A stretch of DNA of 14,561 bases from JAHEYG01 sp044229775 (GCA_044229775.1 JBGASH010000074.1:1-14561), one strand, 5' to 3'; shown: positions 6,656-14,142, counted from the first letter of the stretch. Notes: generated from the sequence alone by a model not told the origin. Numbers and translations: made by a program.

Positions 6656-6780
6656 TATTTTGACCCCGAATTCGGATTTTTAACATGCTATTGAGGTCAA
6701 AATATTTGTTACTCATATTCTGTTTCACGAGCATCCTCATTGCTGCTCAAACCTCTTCTTTTCTTTTAAAACCCGAAAGG
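6641..6780. repeat. 140-bp perfect direct repeat, copy 2 (inserted in the 6125 gene)
   Basis: This is an exact copy of 6081-6220. It interrupts the frame of the 6125 gene at codon 173 and supplies the premature TAG at 6653-6655. It also brings a second start codon (6685) that opens a 39-codon frame: the same 32 N-terminal residues plus SQIRLSF, ending at 6804. No transposase, terminal inverted repeats or long target duplication are seen; only a 4-bp AAAG is shared at the two edges. Confidence 0.97.
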
Positions 6781-6781
6781 A

Positions 6782-7045
6782 GCCAAATACGCCTTTCTTT
6801 CTAACCAGTATAAAATTTCCGAAAAGAATGTTTACACCGTTTTTCCCGAGGATGTAAAATATGCTCTCAAAAAAAACGACAAACAGGTATTATTGCTGAA
6901 CGACGGTCTTTTATATTCGGCTGAAGACGGAGCTATTGTTGCTTCACCTGTAATTAAACAAGATGTTATTGACCTTCCGTTTATTTTAGGAAGTTTAGGT
7001 GTATTGGTTTTAGGACTGGGAACTGCTTACCTTATTGGTTATTGA
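6782..7045 (+). pseudogene. C-terminal fragment of the 6125 gene
   Basis: An 87-codon frame without its own start begins AKYAFLSNQYKISEKN and ends with a hydrophobic LPFILGSLGVLVLGLGTAYL followed by IGY and TGA (7043-7045). It is in the same numerical frame as the 6125 gene. It is cut off from that gene by the duplicated 140 bp, and it is offset by +1 from the start codon within the second repeat copy, so neither start can translate it as the sequence stands. The best reading is that it is the lost C-terminal third of the 259-residue protein. The hydrophobic end would be a single membrane anchor. The downstream M48 gene starts in the same frame 6 nt after this stop. Confidence 0.65.
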
Positions 7046-7051
7046 TTAAAA

Positions 7052-8470
7052 TTGCGCGTTATAATTTACATATGTATTGTTATAAGCTTGTCGGCAAAAG
7101 CACAGGTTCATCAGCTTATTTCTTTTCCGGAAAAAGTAGAGAAACGCTACATTTTTAATCCCCTCAAGGATGAAGAAAAATACCGAAAAAAAGTAGCTAA
7201 AAGTATTCCAAAAAAATACCTAAAGCCCTTTACCGAAACTTGTACATATGGTAAAGCCTCTATGTTCAAACAAGGAGAGATATATCTTAATTGGAAACCG
7301 ATGGAAGATTACGTCCATCAGATGCTGGATTCTATTTTACCACAAAACCTTCAAAATAAAAAGATAACATCATACATTAAGAGAAGCAGTGAATTAAACG
7401 CCTATTGTCTTTACGACGGAAGCATGATCGTGAATGTTGGCCTTATTGCCGAAGTAAAAAGTGAAGCTGCATTAGCTGTTATTATGGGCCACGAATTAGG
7501 TCATTATATTAAAAATCACGTGGTAAACGATTACGTTAACAAAATGAAGGACCGTAATAAAGGCAATGGGGCCAATGAATTGGAATTAGCTATCAAGCGA
7601 CGCGGTTATTCGCAACAAAACGAATTAGAAGCTGATGAGCAAGGTTACATCATTGCCAGAAATGCCGGATACGACGTGAGCGAAGCGCTGAGCAATTTCG
7701 AAATATTTATCCGCGAAAAAGAATATTACAAGAAACGATATAGTAGCACGCTTGTTAATGATGACACTATCACTATAAAAACTAAAGACAACAAACTTTA
7801 TACTGCCAACACTCTCGAAAAATTACTGAGCACCCATCCAGATGAAAAAGAAAGAAAAGATAAATTATCTTCATTTATCAAGGCTAATACTTTACCTAAA
7901 AAAATAAAATTCAAAATAAACGCAACGCTCTTTGCAGCCTTACAAAAAGAAGCACGATTAGAATCTATTGGTTTGCTTTTTAGCACTCATGATTATAAAG
8001 AATGTCTCGAGCGTTCGTTTATGTTTCATCTTTACGATCCTGATGAGATCACCTATCAGTATTATGTTGCTGAATGTATAAGAAGGATATGTTTATTTGA
8101 TTATACTTTAAAGAAAAAAGGATTTTTAACAGAAAAACTTACCAATGATGGGTTCAAAGATGGTGAAGGTATTTTGCACGATCTTAAATATCTTATTCCT
8201 AATCAGAAAAAATACTCAATGATAAAGTCTTCTGAACTTCTTGATAATTCTGTTTACGAGTTTGAAACTTATCGTGATGCGTTTTATTACTTCTGCAAAA
8301 AACTGTTGGCTAAAGATAACCCCGAAGCTTATTTAATGACAGCCCTTTTTGAGAATAATAAAGAAAAAGATAAAAGAAAAACATCAACAAGTACCTTAAT
8401 CACCCAAAATCCTTCGGAAAGAATATGCTACCAATTATATGAATGGAACACTAACATCAAAAATAACTGA
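7052..8470 (+). CDS. secreted M48-family zinc metallopeptidase
   Basis: The 472-residue open frame has signal peptide MRVIIYICIVISLSAKAQ. The M48 catalytic core is clear: AALAVIMGHELGHYIKNH with HExxH at residues 147-151 (two zinc ligands and the catalytic Glu), and NELEADEQGYIIARNAGYD at 190-208 supplying the third zinc ligand and the conserved Asp. M48 proteins of this type are periplasmic or envelope proteases; BepA in E. coli acts on outer-membrane protein assembly, but the same role here is inference. The start is TTG at 7052. An in-frame stop lies just upstream at 7043-7045 and no nearby ATG exists. The region after about residue 280 is helical and repeat-like. The frame ends abruptly at 8470 where a second frame begins at 8439. 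The pair probably forms one protein of about 700 residues broken by a 1-nt frameshift. The peptidase call is firm; the C-terminus is uncertain. Confidence 0.85.
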   Translation: MRVIIYICIVISLSAKAQVHQLISFPEKVEKRYIFNPLKDEEKYRKKVAKSIPKKYLKPFTETCTYGKASMFKQGEIYLNWKPMEDYVHQMLDSILPQNLQNKKITSYIKRSSELNAYCLYDGSMIVNVGLIAEVKSEAALAVIMGHELGHYIKNHVVNDYVNKMKDRNKGNGANELELAIKRRGYSQQNELEADEQGYIIARNAGYDVSEALSNFEIFIREKEYYKKRYSSTLVNDDTITIKTKDNKLYTANTLEKLLSTHPDEKERKDKLSSFIKANTLPKKIKFKINATLFAALQKEARLESIGLLFSTHDYKECLERSFMFHLYDPDEITYQYYVAECIRRICLFDYTLKKKGFLTEKLTNDGFKDGEGILHDLKYLIPNQKKYSMIKSSELLDNSVYEFETYRDAFYYFCKKLLAKDNPEAYLMTALFENNKEKDKRKTSTSTLITQNPSERICYQLYEWNTNIKNN

Positions 8471-9155
8471 GTATCAAAATGAAATAGTGATGGTTCCACA
8501 GGTAGATTATTTCAGCCATAGCCGTTATACTTTTGCCGGTGCCTTTGGAACAACCAAATACCTTTATAAGGAGTCCGAAACAAAAGGAAATGAATTGGCC
8601 AATAATTTAACGGAAGGCTTTAATTCTAAATTGGATAACTTACAAGCTATTTCTATGCCACTGGCTTCTACAGAAAACTTTAATACTAAAGCAAAATACG
8701 AGGATATTATTGTCTCAACATTTTTGGCTGAGCGCGAAGAAAATGAGGCTATAATAGTGCACTATTATAAAGAACTTGAAGACGAAGATTATGTTGGGAA
8801 GCTGGATATATTTAGACTTAATCCTGAAGTATGGGAATTTTTTAATAAAAATAAGATAAATACTATCTCTTATGCTCAGTTCATACGTCATAATAGCAAA
8901 GCTGATCGTATCTTAAAGAGGCCCGGTTTTTACTTCGGGTTTTTAACTTTAGGGTTTACATGGCCATTTATGTTAACACGCGTAGCCAATTATAAACAGC
9001 TTGTACTTTATAGTTACAGCGCCAAGTTGGGCGAACTGGTCAATACTGAAACAACAAAAGCTTATTGGCTCACAAAAAACAAAGGCACCCGAATGTTTAA
9101 AAAAATGAGAAGGCAAAGAAACAGTTATGTTGAACGCTTTCTTGAAAAAAATTAA
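8439..9155 (+). CDS. probable C-terminal part of the M48 peptidase, in a shifted frame
   Basis: This 238-residue frame overlaps the M48 frame by 32 nt and has no signal peptide. Residues from about 15 onward (EIVMVPQVDYFSHSRYTFAG) look like the middle of a folded domain rather than an N-terminus. Dropping one A from the AAAAA run at 8459-8463 would join the frames as ...WNTNIKITEYQNEIVMVPQ... with no stop, giving 700 residues over 7052-9155. Later parts include PGFYFGFLTLGFTWPFML, a hydrophobic stretch that could be a membrane segment or buried core, YSYSAKLGELVNTETTKAYW and a basic end. I recognise no separate family. It could alternatively be an independent overlapping gene started at ATG 8439, or be made by programmed frameshifting. 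I favour a frameshift mutation or sequence error. Confidence 0.6.
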   Translation: MNGTLTSKITEYQNEIVMVPQVDYFSHSRYTFAGAFGTTKYLYKESETKGNELANNLTEGFNSKLDNLQAISMPLASTENFNTKAKYEDIIVSTFLAEREENEAIIVHYYKELEDEDYVGKLDIFRLNPEVWEFFNKNKINTISYAQFIRHNSKADRILKRPGFYFGFLTLGFTWPFMLTRVANYKQLVLYSYSAKLGELVNTETTKAYWLTKNKGTRMFKKMRRQRNSYVERFLEKN

Positions 9156-9166
9156 AGTTATTTAGA

Positions 9167-10198
9167 ATGCAGAATAAAAAAATAAAAAAGTATTTTATTT
9201 CAGGTTTCCTTCTGGCTAACCTTTTTTCTGTAGCGCAACTTCAGGGACTTAAAATATTGAATATCGACAATGATCTGTATCAGGCACCAAATCTCTCAGC
9301 CGAAATGAGTGTGTTAGCCGTTGATCTATATAGTCCCAATCTAAACTTTTCAATAGAAGGAGGTTTGCGTTACCGCTTTAGTGGAGAAAAAGGCTGGATA
9401 AAGACCTCTTACCTCGTATCGTTTGCCGATCGGATTGACGAATCTATCGACTATAACAATTCCGGATTAGGCCTTCCTGCCAATGGAACAAAACCCCTTA
9501 AGAATATTTGTTTTTCGGCTGGCTATAACTTCAATCAAAACACGTATTATTCTAAAGAATATATCTCCCTCAAAACTGTTGGTCATACTAATTACGTCAC
9601 CCCTGTTCAGCTTGGGTATTTAAAATGTTATGGCATTCATGCAGGCTTTGAAACATTCCGCACTATTTTGGCTCAGGGCAGCACAACTGAGTTTGTTGGG
9701 AGCAACATGGAAGGTTATAAAACCGATTCTTTGGTGACCATCGAACATGTTACCCCAATGTTCAATGCAGGGATTATTTCAATTGGATTTCATAAAGACA
9801 TCATAGAACACGCCGAGATCACTTTCCGAAGTAATACCGAAACATTCAAAAGGAAGGTCAATTCACATTATCATGCTTATGCCGATCTGTTGATAGCCCC
9901 CATAATGAAGTTAGAAGATGTTCTCTTTCCTTACAATTACCAGGGACCCAATGCACCGGATCCTAATAGCCTTAGCTCGAGTTATCATGAGAATTTCAAT
10001 TATTTTAAAATGAATATAAATGATCATGTTAAAAAAAATCCCATAGGTGCTAGGATCGGCTGTCAGTTGAATTCGCTTAATAGAGCAGGACTCTTTAGTG
10101 GAATTGAGTTGGGTTTCAGACCGGGCCCTTTTAGCCCATTCTATAACCTATACCTGAAAATTAAAATTGGCTTTAGTCTTAATTTTAAAGCAAAATAA
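9167..10198 (+). CDS. probable outer-membrane beta-barrel protein, unknown function
   Basis: The 343-residue protein begins with a basic signal peptide (MQNKKIKKYFISGFLLANLF, cleavage probably after SVAQ). The mature part has many alternating aromatic/polar strands such as LNFSIEGGLRYRFSG, GWIKTSYLVSFADR and ICFSAGYNFNQNTYYS, with Gly/Asn/Ser turns between, and ends with LYLKIKIGFSLNFKAK. That pattern suggests a small barrel or a porin-like surface protein. No family motif is recognised. It starts 11 nt after the stop of the M48 C-terminal frame and is followed 25 nt later by a lipoprotein gene, so it is probably in the same operon. A stop-to-start distance this short supports the ATG at 9167. 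Barrel location is inferred from composition only. Confidence 0.65.
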   Translation: MQNKKIKKYFISGFLLANLFSVAQLQGLKILNIDNDLYQAPNLSAEMSVLAVDLYSPNLNFSIEGGLRYRFSGEKGWIKTSYLVSFADRIDESIDYNNSGLGLPANGTKPLKNICFSAGYNFNQNTYYSKEYISLKTVGHTNYVTPVQLGYLKCYGIHAGFETFRTILAQGSTTEFVGSNMEGYKTDSLVTIEHVTPMFNAGIISIGFHKDIIEHAEITFRSNTETFKRKVNSHYHAYADLLIAPIMKLEDVLFPYNYQGPNAPDPNSLSSSYHENFNYFKMNINDHVKKNPIGARIGCQLNSLNRAGLFSGIELGFRPGPFSPFYNLYLKIKIGFSLNFKAK

Positions 10199-10223
10199 TT
10201 GTATATTTAGTAACAAAAGTCGA

Positions 10224-10889
10224 ATGAGATCAATATCTGCCTATTTAATAATAACTGCCATGTTTTTGGTGATGGCAAATTGCAATAAACCTACTATAAT
10301 TGATAAGGAAAAAGTAGGTAATTGCGCCGACGGCATTCAAAATCAAGGAGAGAAAGGAGTTGATTGCGGTGGTCCTTGCCGAAGCTGTGCAACTTGCGAT
10401 GATGGCATAAAAAATCAAAACGAAACAGGTATCGATTGCGGGGGGCCGTGCTTGAGTTGTCTTCCGTCCTGTAGTTTAACTTCCGCTACATTCGATTATA
10501 CTATAACCGCTTCGGGATCATCTTCATTGTATACCGGTCTTTTTAGTTCTTCTCTTTCTCAGATTGACCTTACCCCTGGTGGGTTTAGCCCTGTGACCGG
10601 CATAAGAATCGAATTTGTACAGAATTTTAATGTGATGTCCTATATCCCTTTGAACGAAACAATGGTGTTTAGTACCTCTAATTCCAGTTCTTTGGATTAT
10701 ACCCACATTCAAAAAGTAAGAGTTTTGTTCTTTTACAACATCGGTTTCAACGGTTACAGCGATTTAATTGACTGGGGTCAAAATGTGTACATTACCAAAA
10801 TATCCTCAACAAGCTTAAGGGTACAGTTCTGTAACTTAAAATCAGATGGCAGTAACCATTATATCTCTGCAAACAGTATTGTCAATTAA
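10224..10889 (+). CDS. cysteine-repeat lipoprotein with two CxDGIxNQxExGxDCGGPC units
   Basis: I set the start at ATG 10224, giving 221 residues. The frame is open from 10167, but that would overlap the preceding gene and place 19 extra residues before the signal sequence. Residues 1-20 (MRSISAYLIITAMFLVMANC) form a lipoprotein signal with lipobox MANC, so Cys20 would be acylated and the protein anchored to a membrane. Two tandem copies of CxDGIxNQxExGxDCGGPCxxC follow at roughly residues 34-55 and 58-79. Their four cysteines each suggest disulfide-stapled or metal-binding modules. These units are common in Bacteroidota surface proteins, but I know of no established function. The remaining 140 residues are beta-rich and Ser/Thr-rich with no recognised family. 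The gene follows the barrel gene by 25 nt and is followed by a probable terminator. Confidence 0.75.
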   Translation: MRSISAYLIITAMFLVMANCNKPTIIDKEKVGNCADGIQNQGEKGVDCGGPCRSCATCDDGIKNQNETGIDCGGPCLSCLPSCSLTSATFDYTITASGSSSLYTGLFSSSLSQIDLTPGGFSPVTGIRIEFVQNFNVMSYIPLNETMVFSTSNSSSLDYTHIQKVRVLFFYNIGFNGYSDLIDWGQNVYITKISSTSLRVQFCNLKSDGSNHYISANSIVN

Positions 10890-10891
10890 TT

Positions 10892-10917
10892 CTGGCAAAA
10901 AATGCCCAGTTTAATTT
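10892..10917 (+). terminator. probable transcription terminator after the lipoprotein gene
   Basis: CTGGCA (10892-10897) pairs with TGCCCAG (10903-10909) with one bulged C and a short A-rich loop, and TTTAATTT follows. It lies just after the stop of the lipoprotein gene, a suitable end for the 6125-10889 run. Confidence 0.45.
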
Positions 10918-11072
10918 ATCTTAAGCTGTTTTTATATATCGAAATAATCTTGGGTTAGAAATTAGGCCTGTATTACTGTAAACGTCGCTGAGGATTAGCA
11001 CAATACAGCGAGTTATTTTCTTGACTTTCTCTTATATTTTTTCGTTATTTGCTTTCCTAAAATTGAAATGTT

Positions 11073-11344
11073 ATGAAAGTTGGAATTCCATCGAAATATC
11101 CCCAAACGAGCTAAGAGTTGCTGCAACTCCAAAACAGTCCAAACGACTGCAAAAGCAAGGATTTGAAGTCCAAATTCAAAAAGGTGCCGGAATAAAAGCA
11201 AACTTTTCTGATAAAGAGTTTGAAGAAGCCGGTGCTAAAATAGTAAATACCGCTGCCGATATTTACGGCAACTCTGATATAGTACTTAAAGTAAAAGAAC
11301 CTTCAACCGAAGAAGTTGGAATGATGAAGGTTTGGTACTATTAA
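11073..11344 (+). pseudogene. pntA: NAD(P) transhydrogenase subunit alpha, broken N-terminal part
   Basis: Expected PntA starts resemble MKxGxPxEISPNExRVAxTP. The ATG at 11073 gives MKVGIPS and then leaves frame. The correct continuation (EISPNELRVAATPKQSKRL) is read from 11093 in another frame, so one base is missing near 11091-11092. That second frame continues correctly through GFEVQIQKGAGIKANFSDKE and VLKVKEPSTEEVGMMK, then runs out at TAA 11342-11344. From 11332 the right codons (LVLLSYL) are again in a different frame, with a net loss of 1 nt (or 4) near 11330. A TAG at 11353-11355 then replaces an expected codon, probably Tyr, before PAQNPDLLKKLADKK (11356 onward). Three defects in about 270 nt leave no way to make intact PntA as the sequence stands. 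Everything after 11356 is open, which is unusual for old decay and fits a recent lesion or sequencing error. Confidence 0.8.
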
Positions 11345-11400
11345 GTTATCTATAGCCCGCCCAAAATCCTGATCTCTTAAAAAAATTAGCTGATAAAAAA

Positions 11401-12615
11401 GTGAACGCCGTGGCCATGGATGCCATTCCGCGTATTTCGAGAGCGCAAAAAATGGATGTGTTATCCTCTATGGCTAACATTGCCGGATACAGAGCGGTTA
11501 TTGAAGGCTCTTATCATTTTGGAAGATTTTTAAACGGACAGATCACCGCTGCCGGAAAAGTAGAGCCTGCAAAAGTTTTAGTGATAGGTGCCGGTGTGGC
11601 AGGATTAGCTTCCATTGGTGCCGCTAATTCGTTAGGCGCTGTTGTAAGAGCTTTTGATACCCGTAAAGAAGTTGCGGAACAAATTGAATCGATGGGCGCG
11701 CAATTTCTTACAGTAGAAATAAATGAAGATGGCGCCACTGCTTCGGGTTACTCTAAAGAAATGAGTAAAGAATTCATTGAGGCCGAAATGAAATTGTTCT
11801 TAGAGCAAGCTAAAGAAGTTGATATAGTAATTACTACTGCACAAATTCCGGGCAGACCCGCTCCAAAATTATGGTTAGAATATCACGTTAAAGCAATGAA
11901 ACCGGGATCGGTGATCGTTGACTTAGCCGCTTCAACAGGCGGTAACTGTGATCTTACTAAAAACGGGGAAATTTATACGACTGATAATGGCGTTACCATT
12001 GTTGGAAAATTAAATCAATTACCAAATCAGGCTTCTCAATTATACGGCAACAACCTTTGTCACTTATTAGATGACATGGGCAAAGCCGAAAAGTGGAAGA
12101 TCGATATGGAAGACGCGGTTGTTTCGCGTGCCATGGTTACTTACAACGGAAAAGTGAACTGGCCCCCTGCCCCATTACAAGTTAGTCCAACTGCCGGTGG
12201 CGGTGCTAAAAAAGTTGCCCCTCCAACCGCCGAAGAAACTAAAGCGGCGGATGAAGCAAGCGCAAAGAAAAAAGCTATGTCAACCATCATCACTATGGCG
12301 GTTGTTGGCGGATTGCTGTTGTTGGTTGGTGCGTTCGCGCCTCCTGCTTTCATTCAGCACTTCACGGTTTTTGTATTAGCCATTTTTGTGGGATGGCAAG
12401 TGATCACCAACGTATCGCACTCGTTGCATACGCCATTGATGGCGGTTACCAACGCGATTAGCGGTATCATTGTTACCGGAGGTTTATTGCAAACTAAAAA
12501 TGATATCGGAAATATCATGACCATACTTGCTACTGTAGCAATTTTGGTAGCCAGTATTAATATTGTGGGCGGATTTGTGGTAACACACCGTATGTTGAAA
12601 ATGTTTAAAAAATAA
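11401..12615 (+). CDS. pntA: NAD(P) transhydrogenase subunit alpha, long C-terminal part
   Basis: PntA with PntB forms the membrane enzyme that couples proton flow to hydride transfer from NADH to NADP+. This frame carries most of PntA: DAIPRISRAQ at residues 7-16 (family signature), then the NAD-binding fold VLVIGAGVAGLASIGAA at 59-75 with GAGVAG, and FDTR at 85-88. ITTAQIPGRPAPKL and IVDLAASTGGNC follow. An Ala/Lys-rich linker near 270-290 is followed by four membrane helices (about 291-400), as in E. coli PntA (510 residues). The GTG at 11401 is not the real start: the family sequence is already in frame from 11356, and the true start is ATG 11073, behind two frame breaks and a TAG. The reconstructed gene spans 1543 nt, about 514 codons. 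pntB follows after 47 nt. Confidence 0.88.
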   Translation: MNAVAMDAIPRISRAQKMDVLSSMANIAGYRAVIEGSYHFGRFLNGQITAAGKVEPAKVLVIGAGVAGLASIGAANSLGAVVRAFDTRKEVAEQIESMGAQFLTVEINEDGATASGYSKEMSKEFIEAEMKLFLEQAKEVDIVITTAQIPGRPAPKLWLEYHVKAMKPGSVIVDLAASTGGNCDLTKNGEIYTTDNGVTIVGKLNQLPNQASQLYGNNLCHLLDDMGKAEKWKIDMEDAVVSRAMVTYNGKVNWPPAPLQVSPTAGGGAKKVAPPTAEETKAADEASAKKKAMSTIITMAVVGGLLLLVGAFAPPAFIQHFTVFVLAIFVGWQVITNVSHSLHTPLMAVTNAISGIIVTGGLLQTKNDIGNIMTILATVAILVASINIVGGFVVTHRMLKMFKK

Positions 12616-12616
12616 C

Positions 12617-12640
12617 CCGCCTTCGCTAAAGCTACGGTGG
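12617..12640 (+). repeat. imperfect intergenic hairpin between pntA and pntB
   Basis: CCGCC (12617-12621) pairs with GGTGG (12636-12640), and inner GC/GC pairs close on a TAAA loop (12627-12630), with two mismatches. The TTCGCTAAAGCT-type core resembles short palindromic repeats scattered between genes in some bacterial genomes; only one copy is in this window. It may slow transcript decay or adjust the pntA/pntB ratio. Confidence 0.45.
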
Positions 12641-12662
12641 ATAAAAGAGAAAAAAAGAAATT

Positions 12663-14066
12663 ATGATGTTCATAGCAAAAGAAATTCAAACAGCAGCCTA
12701 CTTATTTGCGAGTATCCTGTTTATTTTAAGTTTAAGTGGATTGTCCTCACAAGAATCTGCCAAACGCGGTGTTCTTTACGGGATCGTTGGAATGATCGTA
12801 GCGATCTTTGCTACAGTAATGGGACAAGGCGTTGAAGGCCACGTTTACATTATCGCTGCCATTGCCGTTGCATCCGTTATTGGAATTTTGGTGGCAAGAA
12901 AAGTGGAAATGACCGCCATGCCGCAGTTAGTGGCAATCCTTCACAGTTTTGTGGGATTAGCCGCCGTGTTAGTGGGTATTGGTTCTTATCTTGATCCTAC
13001 TACTCAAATGTTAACCGGTGCTGAGCACAATATACATTTAGTAGAAGTTTTTGTGGGAATTTTTATTGGGGCGATCACGTTTACAGGTTCCATCATTGCC
13101 TGGGGAAAATTAGACGGTAAGGTTCCTTCTAAACCATGGAGTTTTGCAGGACTTCAATTAATGAATTTAATTTTACTCATCGCTTGTGTTGTTTTAGGAG
13201 TTTTCTTTTGCAAAGCCGAAGGAACAAGCGGCATGCTTTATTTGGATATCATGATGGCCATTGCTTCTTTTATTGGTGTAGTGTTGGTTATGGCAATTGG
13301 TGGTGGTGATATGCCGGTAGTAGTTTCTATGCTGAACTCTTATTCGGGTTGGGCTGCAGCTGCGGCAGGTTTTATGTTGGGTAACGACTTACTAATTGTT
13401 ACCGGTGCTTTAGTAGGAAGCTCGGGTGCTATTCTTTCAATGCACATGTGTGAGGCGATGAACCGTTCATTCTTCTCCGTAATATTTGCCAGCTCTAGTT
13501 TAGGTGCCAGAACAGGTGAGAAAAAAGCCATGGAAGGCGAGGTAACGGCGTTGAATCACGAAGAAGTTGCAAACTTATTAAAGGAAGCGAAATCAATTGT
13601 TATTGTTCCCGGTTATGGTATGGCAGTTGCTAAAGCCCAATATCCTATTTATGATATGGTACAAACATTACGCAAAGCCGGAAAAAATGTACGTTTCGCC
13701 ATTCACCCGGTTGCGGGTCGTTTACCTGGACACATGAACGTGTTATTAGCCGAAGCCAATGTGCCATACGATATCGTGTTAGAAATGGATGAGATCAACG
13801 AGGACATGCCTAATACAGATGTGGTAATGGTAATTGGTGCTAACGACGTGGTAAATCCAGCGGCGCAAGATGATCCGGGTTGTTCTATTTACGGTATGCC
13901 GGTAATTGAAGCCTGGAAAGCCGAAAAAGTAATTATCATGAAACGCTCTATGTCGGCCGGTTATTCGGGTGAAGATAATCCGTTATTTTACAAGCCAAAC
14001 TCTGAGATGCTTTACGGCGACGCTAAAGTAAGCGTTGAAAAGATCTTAGGATTTTTAAAAGCATAA
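12663..14066 (+). CDS. pntB: NAD(P) transhydrogenase subunit beta
   Basis: PntB holds the NADP(H)-binding domain and most of the proton channel. The 467 residues match the family length (E. coli 462). About nine membrane helices span residues 9-280. The helix with MPQLVAILHSFVGLAAVLVG (86-105) carries the conserved channel His94. GGGDMPVVVSMLNSYSGWAA (213-232) is a family signature. The NADP domain follows: IVPGYGMAVAKAQYP (314-328), FAIHPVAGRLPGHMNVLLAE (345-364), VIGANDVVNPAA (390-401) and KRSMSAGYSGEDNPLF (427-442). All motifs are intact, unlike pntA upstream, so only the alpha subunit is damaged. It begins at ATG 12663 (a second ATG follows directly), 47 nt after pntA and probably on the same transcript. 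Confidence 0.96.
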   Translation: MMFIAKEIQTAAYLFASILFILSLSGLSSQESAKRGVLYGIVGMIVAIFATVMGQGVEGHVYIIAAIAVASVIGILVARKVEMTAMPQLVAILHSFVGLAAVLVGIGSYLDPTTQMLTGAEHNIHLVEVFVGIFIGAITFTGSIIAWGKLDGKVPSKPWSFAGLQLMNLILLIACVVLGVFFCKAEGTSGMLYLDIMMAIASFIGVVLVMAIGGGDMPVVVSMLNSYSGWAAAAAGFMLGNDLLIVTGALVGSSGAILSMHMCEAMNRSFFSVIFASSSLGARTGEKKAMEGEVTALNHEEVANLLKEAKSIVIVPGYGMAVAKAQYPIYDMVQTLRKAGKNVRFAIHPVAGRLPGHMNVLLAEANVPYDIVLEMDEINEDMPNTDVVMVIGANDVVNPAAQDDPGCSIYGMPVIEAWKAEKVIIMKRSMSAGYSGEDNPLFYKPNSEMLYGDAKVSVEKILGFLKA

Positions 14067-14089
14067 TTTCAAGATATTGAAAGTACAGA

Positions 14090-14107
14090 GGAGTGATTAT
14101 TAACTCC
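14090..14107 (+). terminator. weak hairpin after pntB, possible terminator
   Basis: GGAGT (14090-14094) pairs with ACTCC (14103-14107) around an 8-nt loop in the gap between pntB and the next gene. No strong T run follows, so termination is doubtful. Confidence 0.25.
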
Positions 14108-14142
14108 CGTTTCAACAATTTCATTTTAAGATACGCCCAACA

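Noticed and set aside
6081..6780. Repeat pair as a CRISPR or an insertion sequence
   Set aside because: Only two copies, 560 bp apart, with no short regular spacing, no transposase and no terminal inverted repeats. The repeat is the gene's own 5' end.
10167..10223. Upstream start for the lipoprotein gene
   Set aside because: It overlaps the preceding gene and puts 19 residues in front of a complete lipoprotein signal starting at 10224.
10969..11010. Inverted arms CTGTATT and AATACAG upstream of pntA
   Set aside because: Only 7-bp arms separated by a long spacer, with a competing CGCTG/CAGCG pairing; no confident regulatory call.
11021..11040. TTGACT followed by TATATT as a promoter for pntA
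   Set aside because: The spacing is far too short for either a sigma-70-type or a TTTG/TAnnTTTG promoter.
11021..11072. Upstream start at 11021 for the pntA N-terminal frame
   Set aside because: The residues before EISPNELRV are not PntA-like, and the real MKVGIP start lies at 11073 in another frame.
11401..11403. GTG as the start of a separate shorter transhydrogenase gene
   Set aside because: Conserved PntA sequence is already in this frame from 11356 and continues upstream in other frames to ATG 11073, so GTG 11401 is only the first start-like codon after the TAG.
12141..12689. Minus- and plus-strand open frames within pntA and the pntA-pntB gap
   Set aside because: They lie across conserved membrane helices of PntA in other frames, and their composition reflects that shadow.
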